DNA of 6,299 bases, taken from the NCBI GenBank assembly GCA_018821745.1, contig JAHJLU010000062.1, forward strand, positions 1-6,299, read 5' to 3'. The DNA comes from Myxococcota bacterium. Its GTDB lineage: Bacteria > Myxococcota_A > Polyangia > HGW-17. The stretch's first letter is position 1; each line of letters starts with the position of its first letter. The translations under genes were made by a program, and so were the position numbers. The notes under the pieces were generated by a model that was given only the letters and a program-made list of their open reading frames with translations, did not search any database and was not told where the DNA came from. Positions 1-5,126 of the stretch are shown here, piece after piece.

Positions 1-78
1 CTCACCTATTTTGCGGCGCTCCTCACCAGCGTCCTGACCCTGCTCTATTTTGTGCTCCGGGCGACTTCACGGCGGTGA
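1..78 (+). CDS. 3' end of a probable membrane protein (partial)
   Basis: Reading from base 1 in frame 1 gives 25 codons ending at TGA (76-78). The peptide is a hydrophobic stretch (LTYFAALLTSVLTLLYFVL) followed by a short basic tail (RATSRR). A hydrophobic helix ending in an Arg-rich tail is the usual look of the last transmembrane segment of an inner-membrane protein with a cytoplasmic C-terminus. The stop lies 35 bp from the stop of the convergent cysteine-rich lipoprotein gene, a plausible convergent gene end. The start and most of the gene lie outside the window, so neither family nor function can be named. With so few codons, a chance open frame cannot be excluded. Confidence 0.5.
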   Translation, partial: LTYFAALLTSVLTLLYFVLRATSRR

Positions 79-113
79 CGGCTGTTCAGAAAACTCTCGA
101 CGGGGCTTTGCTG

Positions 114-1160
114 TTAGAAACAGGCTCCGAGCCAGCCCACACCAACACTGATGCAGTGCTCACCGGTGTCGCACTCGCTGTCTATCCCCGGGTGGCACAG
201 GCGGGCGCAGGTGTCCTGGGGTCCTCCAAGGAAGGAGAGGCAGACGTTGCCCGCTTTGCAACCCTTATACCCCTCGGACAGGGCCTGGCAGGGCTCCCCG
301 TGGTCCGGGAGCAGGGCATCCAGGGAGATGTGGGTGATGGGGTCCGCGAAGCTGGCGCACAGGGCGTCTCCCTGATTGTCGAGCAGATAACAGTGTTTGC
401 CCGTGGTGGGTATGTCACAGCCCGTGTCCATGATGGGATCGCACACGTCGGGACGGAAACAGACACCTGCCCCGTTGCCGTCGTCCACTTCCTTATTCAC
501 AATGCACACGCCGTTGGAGGGGCACACCGGGTTGTAGGTTCCATGACAGATGGGCATACAGAGCCTTTTCCCGATGATGGGAGTGCAGATGGCCCCATGG
601 GGGCATCCGTACTCCGTAGTGATATCACAGGGGCCGTAGAAGGGCACCTGGGCGAACTCATCCTCGGGGAGGCACTGCATGATCAACTCTTCCTCCACGA
701 TGGACGAGGCGTCGGGGGCGCATTTGCTCATGGGGGAACAGTTGGGGTTCGGGGAGTTGAAGAAGATCTGGTCCGCGGTGCATTCACTGGTGCAGTTGTC
801 GATGATCAGTTTGCAGCTCCCGTCACAGGAAAGCTCGCCCGAAGAGTAGCCCTGGTCGAGGCAGGAGATGTTCCCGAAATTTGTTCCGTCACACTCTTCT
901 CCGTACTGGCCCTGGATAATGCCGTCCCCGCACTGACCCGCAGCCACGCAGCTCGATTTCTCGATGGTGCATTTGCTGGTGCAGTTGAGCACGCCACCGT
1001 AGTACCCGAAATTGGTGCAGTCCTCGCCGGCAAAGTCCTCGCCGTCGCACTCCTCGTCAATGTCGACGATGCCATCGCCGCAGTTATCAGTACTGACCAC
1101 CTCTGAAGTGCAGCCCGTGGCTATCCACAGTGCTACGGCCATGAAAAAGAAAAGTCGCAT
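114..1160 (-). CDS. Cysteine-rich lipoprotein with two myxobacterial-type disulfide repeats
   Basis: This is a 348-residue predicted lipoprotein. The start at 1160 is chosen because AAGGAG sits 7 bases upstream and an export signal begins there; an in-frame ATG at 1193 lacks both. The signal (MRLFFFMAVALWIATG) ends at Cys17, with Thr at +2, so outer-membrane placement is more likely than inner-membrane retention. Two six-cysteine repeats follow at residues 27-71 and 77-123. Each begins CGDG, has ECDG near its centre, and shares the spacing C-9-C-11-C-3-C-6-C over its last five cysteines; they resemble the Myxococcus cysteine-rich (disulfide) repeat. Residues 127-348 carry 24 more cysteines in loosely repeated GC..G..C modules. 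Apart from Cys17 there are 36 cysteines, enough for 18 disulfides, so the mature protein is probably an extracytoplasmic, disulfide-stabilised surface protein. No catalytic motif is visible and the function is unknown. It is transcribed alone and converges with the gene on the left edge. Confidence 0.9.
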   Translation of the reverse strand: MRLFFFMAVALWIATGCTSEVVSTDNCGDGIVDIDEECDGEDFAGEDCTNFGYYGGVLNCTSKCTIEKSSCVAAGQCGDGIIQGQYGEECDGTNFGNISCLDQGYSSGELSCDGSCKLIIDNCTSECTADQIFFNSPNPNCSPMSKCAPDASSIVEEELIMQCLPEDEFAQVPFYGPCDITTEYGCPHGAICTPIIGKRLCMPICHGTYNPVCPSNGVCIVNKEVDDGNGAGVCFRPDVCDPIMDTGCDIPTTGKHCYLLDNQGDALCASFADPITHISLDALLPDHGEPCQALSEGYKGCKAGNVCLSFLGGPQDTCARLCHPGIDSECDTGEHCISVGVGWLGACF

Positions 1161-1234
1161 GATATTACTCCTTGAATGCTGCTGCGAGTCCACGGGCGGT
1201 TCGCCCGGTGCTCAAGTATTTTCTGAACCTGATA

Positions 1235-1263
1235 AGCATGACACAGCCCAGGGGGGTGTTCAA
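1235..1263 (-). promoter_or_regulatory. Predicted sigma-70-like promoter of the cysteine-rich lipoprotein
   Basis: Read on the minus strand, TTGAAC (1263-1258) and CATGCT (1240-1235) are separated by 17 bases. The predicted transcript would start near 1228 and carry a leader of about 68 nt before the ATG at 1160. The -35 is good and the -10 is weak against TATAAT, but it resembles the TATGCT of two other promoters in this window. The surrounding 152-bp gap holds no other supported feature. Confidence 0.45.
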
Positions 1264-1312
1264 GGACTCAGTGGATTTTCGCGGGATGTCTTTGCTGTGG
1301 TTTGAAAAATGC

Positions 1313-1930
1313 TCAGCAGGTCCTGGAGATTTTTCTGGAGAAGAGGTGGAAGGAGAGGATCTGCCAGAGCATGATGAGCCCCAGCATGGCGCTCTTTGAC
1401 AGGGCAAGGCCACTGAAGGAGAAGAGTGTTTGGGTGCCCTGGGGATTTTGCGAGGGCCAGGGCCGTGCCGTGGGTTCCAGCAGGGAGAACCGATACCCCA
1501 CGGAGACGGAGCGCTTGCCCCGGGTGGAGCCTGCGTCGGGAGGCAGCCGGTGCACCGCTATCTGGAGCCCCGAGACCAGAAAGAGAAAGATCAGGAGCGC
1601 CAGGGTCGAGAGCCAGGAGGCGCGGGCGGCCTGGCCCACAATGAGCTCGTCCCGTTCGTCGTTCTCGGTGATGCGTGCCAGGCGCGTGAGGATCATCTCC
1701 CGCATGGAGGGCAGCACCGTGAGGATAATGAGAAAATAGAGCAAAAGGGAGAGCCAGAGGAGAAAGTGGATCCCCAATATATCGAGGACAATTCCCGTGA
1801 CACCCTGTGAGCCCGGGTTCCCTTTGGGGCCCGCGAGCACCGCGCTGACCACCAGCAGGATGATCACCAGGGGGCTGGCCCAGAGCACGTATCGGGCGAT
1901 GAACCGGTTAATTTTCATGTAGGTGCTCAT
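1313..1930 (-). CDS. Four-helix membrane protein with DERDE motif, partner of an XRE regulator
   Basis: This is a 205-residue protein. The start at 1930 is supported by AAAGGAG about 6 bases upstream; a Met four codons later would place that site too far away. Hydrophobic segments lie at about residues 13-33, 52-73, 105-127 and 176-197. Between the second and third is a charged cytoplasmic-looking stretch ending in NDERDELI (residues 90-97). A DER(D/E)E motif just before a membrane helix is typical of small integral-membrane proteins annotated as DUF2178 or similar, which are often encoded beside a YozG-type XRE regulator. The start overlaps the end of the upstream regulator gene by 23 bp, so the two are almost certainly co-transcribed and probably translationally coupled. 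The polar loop of about 48 residues before the fourth helix is longer than I would expect for that family. The biochemical role is unknown; the family label is inferred from motif and context. Confidence 0.85.
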   Translation of the reverse strand: MSTYMKINRFIARYVLWASPLVIILLVVSAVLAGPKGNPGSQGVTGIVLDILGIHFLLWLSLLLYFLIILTVLPSMREMILTRLARITENDERDELIVGQAARASWLSTLALLIFLFLVSGLQIAVHRLPPDAGSTRGKRSVSVGYRFSLLEPTARPWPSQNPQGTQTLFSFSGLALSKSAMLGLIMLWQILSFHLFSRKISRTC

Positions 1931-2156
1931 CCCGCTCTCCTTTGACGATAAACAGCTCGTTGATATCAACCTGAAAATAGAGGGCAAGGCGGAAGGCCAG
2001 ATCCAGGGAGGGGTTGTAGTTTCCCTTCTCCAGGGCCACGATGGTCGCCCGGGTGACACCCGTGGCGTCGGCCAGCTGCTGCTGGGTGATTTTGTGAATG
2101 GCCCGAAAGACGTGGATGCGATTTTCCAGGACCAGTTTGCTCCGAAGGCTGCCCAT
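1908..2156 (-). CDS. XRE-family helix-turn-helix regulator (YozG-like)
   Basis: This is an 82-residue protein made almost entirely of one Cro/C1-type DNA-binding domain (about residues 13-69). The first helix is NRIHVFRAI, the helix-turn-helix runs through TQQQLADATGVTRATIVALE, and the following KGNYNPSLDLAFRLALYF is highly characteristic of the YozG-like subgroup. There is no ligand-binding or dimerisation extension, so it probably acts as a dimer through the domain itself. The ATG at 2156 is preceded by GGAG with a spacing of about 9. The 3' end overlaps the start of the membrane-protein gene by 23 bp. Regulators of this type usually control their own operon, and the inverted repeat upstream at 2218-2243 is a candidate operator. 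The family assignment is firm; the regulon is inferred. Confidence 0.92.
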   Translation of the reverse strand: MGSLRSKLVLENRIHVFRAIHKITQQQLADATGVTRATIVALEKGNYNPSLDLAFRLALYFQVDINELFIVKGERDEHLHEN

Positions 2157-2182
2157 GTTCGAACACTCCGCTGGGTGTTGCT

Positions 2183-2210
2183 ATAATGCCCCCGGATCAA
2201 TTGTGGCGAA
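2183..2210 (-). promoter_or_regulatory. Possible promoter of the XRE/membrane-protein operon
   Basis: On the minus strand, TTCGCC (2210-2205) and CATTAT (2188-2183) are separated by 16 bases, the same spacer as three other predicted promoters here. The hexamers are weak individually. The leader to the ATG at 2156 would be roughly 20 nt. The call rests on position and spacing more than on sequence. Confidence 0.3.
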
Positions 2211-2217
2211 GGAAGGA

Positions 2218-2243
2218 GAAATGTAAAGTATAATTTACATTTC
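2218..2243. promoter_or_regulatory. Perfect 10-bp inverted repeat, candidate operator or weak terminator
   Basis: GAAATGTAAA (2218-2227) and TTTACATTTC (2234-2243) are exact reverse complements separated by the six bases GTATAA. The element begins at the stop codon of the SGNH-like lipoprotein gene (TAG at 2245-2243, minus strand) and lies 62-87 bp upstream of the XRE regulator ATG, just beyond its possible -35. A 26-bp AT-rich dyad in GC-richer surroundings fits an XRE operator. It could also form a hairpin after the lipoprotein stop codon, but the stem is AT-rich and no T-tract follows on the minus strand, so an efficient intrinsic terminator is unlikely. Confidence 0.5.
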
Positions 2244-3283
2244 TATTTTGCGGTGGTGCCGTCCCAGCCGGCGATGCGTGCCAGCATCCACCACATGGCC
2301 CGGCCCTTGATGACGCAGTTGAGGTTCGCCTCGGCGGGACTGTCGGAGTGGGCACAGCCTGCGGTGCCGTCGAAACCGTCCACGCCATCGCCCGTGGTGA
2401 GAAGGGCCAGCTCGGAGTCGGGGTTGTCGGCGATCCACTCCACGGCCCAGTTGCCTCCGTCGTAATCGAGGTTGTCGGCCATGTTGAGATCCCAGTAGTA
2501 GGCTCCGTCGGGGTCATGGGCTTCGATGTCGGCGAAGTCAAAGAGCCAGCGGTTGTGGGTGGCACAGTGGTCACGGATAAGCTCGTTGTTGTAATGCACG
2601 GAGTTCTCCGTGAGGTCCTCGCCCTGTGCCTCCGCGTGACCGGTCATGAACACAAAGGTGACACCGGGGTACTCGCTGATGAGCTTCTCCATATTGTCCA
2701 CGTAGCGCTGGGCGTCGTGGGTGTTGATGCTGCACCAGGACCACCACACCACGTTGATGTGCTCGTTGCCTTCGGTGTTGAGGAGGGTGCGGGTGTCCAC
2801 GACCCAGGGGGTGTCGCCGTTCTCGTCTTCCATGTCCCCCGTGCTCAGATCGGGATACTCGCCGGGGATGCCGTAGTCGTCGAGATCCAGGGCGTTCACG
2901 TCGGTGCCCGAGTCATCCCATGTGTAAAAAGAATTGTACGCCGGGTAGGCCGCCAGGGAGTCGAGCCCCGTTACCAATTGGCTGCCGTGGGAGGTGTGCT
3001 GGTAAACAATATGGAGGGAAGTCTTGGCCGCGGTGATGGCCGCCTCGGGGATGAGGGCCAGGTTGGTGTTGGTGTGGTCAATGACGAACCCGTTGTTGAC
3101 ATTGTTGACATTGTTGACGTTATTCACGTTATTGACGTTGTTCACGTTATTGACGTTGTTGACGTTATTCGCGTTATTCGTGTTATTCGCATTGTTGGCG
3201 TTGTTGGAGGACGAGCTGTCGTCGCTGCATCCCATGGTGGAGGCCAGTGCTGCAATCAGGTATGCGAGAAGCAGGTGTTTCAT
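2243..3283 (-). CDS. Lipoprotein with Asn-rich repeat linker and SGNH-hydrolase-like domain
   Basis: This is a 346-residue predicted lipoprotein. The start at 3283 is set by GAGGAG a few bases upstream and by the signal MKHLLLAYLIAALASTMG ending at Cys19; the frame is open further upstream but that part is leader. Residues 27-64 are a flexible linker of Asn-Asn-X units. The globular domain (about 75-346) has distinctive blocks: VYQHTSHGSQL (93-103), VVWWSWCS (178-185), FVFMTGHAEAQGE (210-222), WLFDFADIEAHDPDG (246-260), CAHS (310-313) and NCVIKGRAMWWMLARIAGW near the C-terminus. The order of a Ser/Gly block, a Trp-rich core, TGH and a late Asp/His region suggests an SGNH/GDSL-esterase-like fold, and similar blocks occur in uncharacterised secreted bacterial proteins. 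I infer a cell-surface hydrolase; the substrate is unknown and the catalytic residues cannot be assigned with certainty. It is transcribed from its own promoter. Confidence 0.88.
   Translation of the reverse strand: MKHLLLAYLIAALASTMGCSDDSSSSNNANNANNTNNANNVNNVNNVNNVNNVNNVNNVNNVNNGFVIDHTNTNLALIPEAAITAAKTSLHIVYQHTSHGSQLVTGLDSLAAYPAYNSFYTWDDSGTDVNALDLDDYGIPGEYPDLSTGDMEDENGDTPWVVDTRTLLNTEGNEHINVVWWSWCSINTHDAQRYVDNMEKLISEYPGVTFVFMTGHAEAQGEDLTENSVHYNNELIRDHCATHNRWLFDFADIEAHDPDGAYYWDLNMADNLDYDGGNWAVEWIADNPDSELALLTTGDGVDGFDGTAGCAHSDSPAEANLNCVIKGRAMWWMLARIAGWDGTTAK
3092..3205 (-). repeat. Tandem 9-bp repeat encoding an (Asn-Asn-X) linker
   Basis: Twelve consecutive 9-bp units plus a final 6 bp encode, from the N-terminal end, NNA NNA NNT NNA, then eight NNV, then NN. 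Third-position residues switch from Ala/Thr (GCC, GCG, ACG) to Val (GTC, GTG). Asn codons alternate between AAC and AAT, so the units are not identical at DNA level. The linker directly follows the lipid-anchor segment CSDDSSSS and spaces the folded domain away from the membrane. The unit is a multiple of three, so gain or loss of copies keeps the reading frame. Confidence 0.95.
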
Positions 3284-3300
3284 GATATCTCCTCTTTTTG

Positions 3301-3331
3301 TGCGGAATTTTTGAATAAATTCAAACCCGCA
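3301..3331. promoter_or_regulatory. Nested inverted repeat in the leader of the SGNH-like lipoprotein gene
   Basis: An outer stem TGCGG (3301-3305) with CCGCA (3327-3331) encloses an inner stem TTTGAA (3310-3315) with TTCAAA (3320-3325) around a 4-base loop. In the minus-strand transcript it lies between the promoter and the ribosome binding site, ending within about 10 bases of the latter. It could stabilise the mRNA or affect translation initiation. It has no T-tract and is not a terminator. The palindrome GCGCCGCGGCGC (3338-3349) lies just upstream in the same leader. Confidence 0.4.
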
Positions 3332-3393
3332 CTGTGGGCGCCGCGGCGCTGTTGCGTAAAGTTTCACCCTATAACTGCACATCGTGCACTGAG

Positions 3394-3421
3394 AGCATAC
3401 CAGAAGTATTCCCCGTGGCAA
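3394..3421 (-). promoter_or_regulatory. Predicted sigma-70-like promoter of the SGNH-like lipoprotein
   Basis: On the minus strand, TTGCCA (3421-3416) and TATGCT (3399-3394) are separated by 16 bases. The predicted leader to the ATG at 3283 is about 104 nt, long enough to hold the two inverted repeats described nearby. The -10 extends to TATGCTCT, identical to that of the protease promoter on the other strand. The promoter lies between this gene and the stop of the AgmX-like gene (3471), so the two genes can be expressed separately. Confidence 0.6.
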
Positions 3422-3470
3422 CCCTGAGTTTCTCCACCAAAGGAAAGAGCGTATCACGGGTCGCGCCGAC

Positions 3471-4865
3471 TCAGTCGACGGGTATCACGGTCCATGAATA
3501 GAGGACCCGTGCGAGACCTCCCTCTGGTTTTGTGTATTTCCACTTTTTAATCAGGGTGCAGATGCAGTCACCGACTTTTGGCGCGGCCAAATTTTTTGTC
3601 ACGGTGCACTGGGGGGAGGTTCCATTTGGATGAATGAGGAAGCTCACGTTGATCGTCCCGGGCAGTTTGGCATCGGGAGTAAGCTCTTTTTTCAAACAAT
3701 CGGCAGTTTCTCTTCGGTGTGCCCGGATGATGGCGCGGATCTCGTTGGGATCCAGTTTCCCGTGAACCGTAGCGCTGCCGCTGCACAGGCTCGCCTTCCG
3801 CTTCCCGATTATCACAACATTGGTGCCGCTGCTGCCTCCGAAACTGATCCCGCCACCTCCGCAGTTGTTTCTGCGGGGGGTGCCCGGGGGGAGTGACGCA
3901 TCGTGCCCTCTCCTGACGGCATTTTTCATGGCCGCCATGGCGTCGGGCACAATGATCAATTCCGGGTAGGGAGGGATGCAGCGGCCCAGAGTGAAATCAT
4001 GAGCGGACATTGAGATCTTTACTTTTGCTGTTGCGCTGGGTTTGTGACGTATTGGAAAGGTGACGCTGCAGATCGGGCCGTTCTTTGGGGAGGATTCGTT
4101 TTTTGCCGGTATATTCTGCAGCGCCGCAAAGAGGGGGAGGAGGGAGGCAACGAGCACCTTCTCCTCGAGAAACACAGAAACTGCGAAACTGCGGCTTTTT
4201 CCGGGAGGAGGATTTAGTTTCGGGGGGGAGCCTCCGGGTTCCCGGGGCAATGCGCGGGCAAGCCAGGTGTCAAAGACCGTCTGTCTCAGCGTGGCCGTGG
4301 AGGTGGGGTCCAGAGGGAGCGGCAGGGTAAGGGGGGCGTTAACATTTTTTCCGGCCTCCCTCTCACGGGGAGTAGGGTCTATCCCCATGGAGCCCCTGTT
4401 GATGTAGAAGACCATTTCCCGTTGCGCTATGGGAGTACCGGAAAAAAACGAGTTCAGCGGGGCGAGCATGGTGAGATGGTCTTTCCCCGGAATTTTTATG
4501 CCCAGCCGGCCACCTTGGTTGCCACTACTTCGGGCGATTTGGATGACCCTGCGCAGCAGCCCAAGGGGCGTGTCCCCGGTGGGAATTACTATAAAATCAC
4601 CGGTGGTTGACCGGAACGCTTTGCCAAGTCTTTCCCATGCAGCGGCCCGGGATGAATCGGGGATCCCGAAGGGGGAATCAAATTTTACACAGTGGGACCC
4701 CGCCAAAAAGATACCCCGCTTGTTAATGACAACAACGGGCGCCTTCTCCAGACCCTTAACAGGTTCGCCCGCCAGGTCCACAAAATGCTTCGGCGCTGCT
4801 TTGGGTTTCTTCTGGCAGGAGAGCATTGCTGTGATGATGAACAGGACAAAAATGGGGTATTTCAT
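3471..4865 (-). CDS. Lipoprotein with ExbD-like segment and AgmX/PglI C-terminal domain
   Basis: This is a 464-residue predicted lipoprotein. The start at 4865 is chosen because the signal MKYPIFVLFIITAMLSC begins there; the lipid-anchor Cys17 is followed by QKKPK. The ribosome binding site is weak (GAAAG about 10 bases upstream), and the only upstream in-frame ATG, at 4961, would lie upstream of the predicted promoter. Residues about 42-125 (PVVVINKRGIFLAG, then DFIVIPTGDTPLGLLRRVIQIAR) resemble the periplasmic domain of ExbD/TolR. The middle (about 126-330) is Pro-rich in part and unassigned, though about 245-275 may be another such fragment. A Gly-rich stretch (CGGGGISFGGSSG) leads into the last 103 residues, whose LDPNEIRAIIRAH, C-LKKEL, PGTINVSFLIHPNG and KKWKYTKPEGG match the AgmX/PglI C-terminal domain of myxobacterial gliding and transport proteins. 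That domain is TonB-like in layout. A periplasmic role linked to an energy-transducing ExbB/ExbD-type complex is inferred. Confidence 0.85.
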   Translation of the reverse strand: MKYPIFVLFIITAMLSCQKKPKAAPKHFVDLAGEPVKGLEKAPVVVINKRGIFLAGSHCVKFDSPFGIPDSSRAAAWERLGKAFRSTTGDFIVIPTGDTPLGLLRRVIQIARSSGNQGGRLGIKIPGKDHLTMLAPLNSFFSGTPIAQREMVFYINRGSMGIDPTPREREAGKNVNAPLTLPLPLDPTSTATLRQTVFDTWLARALPREPGGSPPKLNPPPGKSRSFAVSVFLEEKVLVASLLPLFAALQNIPAKNESSPKNGPICSVTFPIRHKPSATAKVKISMSAHDFTLGRCIPPYPELIIVPDAMAAMKNAVRRGHDASLPPGTPRRNNCGGGGISFGGSSGTNVVIIGKRKASLCSGSATVHGKLDPNEIRAIIRAHRRETADCLKKELTPDAKLPGTINVSFLIHPNGTSPQCTVTKNLAAPKVGDCICTLIKKWKYTKPEGGLARVLYSWTVIPVD

Positions 4866-4906
4866 GGCTCGTTCTTTCAGTGGCTGAAATTTGGCTGTGG
4901 AGAGTA

Positions 4907-4934
4907 ACAATACCCCCACTGGTGCGGCAGTCAA
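4907..4934 (-). promoter_or_regulatory. Predicted sigma-70-like promoter of the ExbD/AgmX lipoprotein
   Basis: On the minus strand, TTGACT (4934-4929) and TATTGT (4912-4907) are separated by 16 bases. The leader to the ATG at 4865 would be about 35 nt. The -35 is one base from consensus. This promoter and the protease promoter point away from each other within the 261-bp intergenic region 4866-5126. The part between them (about 4935-5080) shows no further feature I can support. Confidence 0.6.
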
Positions 4935-5080
4935 CCAAACACTGGACCACTCCACTCTCATTTTCTCAGGTTGTTGACCGGTCTGCCTCTTGTGGGTGCG
5001 GCCCGATGATGGTTTTCCCCGCCAGGACTTAGGGAAATTACCGGGTCAGTTCATTTATCGAGGCTGTGTGAAAATCCTGC

Positions 5081-5108
5081 TTGTCCTTTGGCCCCGTCGG
5101 GTTATGCT
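5081..5108 (+). promoter_or_regulatory. Predicted sigma-70-like promoter of the secreted protease
   Basis: TTGTCC (5081-5086) and TATGCT (5103-5108) are separated by 16 bases, and the -10 extends to TATGCTCT (5103-5110). Transcription would start near 5115, giving a very short leader of about 12 nt with the ribosome binding site GGAGG (5117-5121) almost at the 5' end. That short leader is the main reason for caution. Confidence 0.5.
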
Positions 5109-5126
5109 CTGGTTCTGGAGGTTTTT

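Noticed and set aside
78..113. Possible bidirectional terminator between the convergent gene ends
   Set aside because: The 35-bp gap has no stable stem with a following T-tract on either strand.
75..1106. Long plus-strand open frame of 343 codons opposite the cysteine-rich lipoprotein
   Set aside because: It is antisense to a gene with a clear lipoprotein signal, ribosome binding site and repeat cysteines; its translation is low-complexity Gly/Ala/Val with no recognisable domain.
1790..1831. Collagen-like Gly-X-Y triplets (GPKGNPGSQGVTG) between helices 1 and 2 of the membrane protein
   Set aside because: There are only four triplets in a short inter-helix loop, far too few for a collagen-like helix; probably chance.
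2182..2187. Perfect TATAAT on the plus strand upstream of the SGNH-like gene's 3' end
   Set aside because: The best -35 at 18-bp spacing is TTCGAA, and there is no plus-strand gene downstream. It overlaps the better-placed minus-strand promoter. An antisense transcript is possible but unsupported.
3092..3205. CRISPR-like appearance of short regular repeats
   Set aside because: The 9-bp period has no spacers and keeps a coding frame for Asn-Asn-X; it is a protein linker.
2348..3427. Long plus-strand open frame of 359 codons opposite the SGNH-like lipoprotein
   Set aside because: It is a mirror of the true gene. Its Val/Ile/Asp repeats are just the reverse reading of the Asn-Asn-X linker, and it runs through the lipoprotein promoter.
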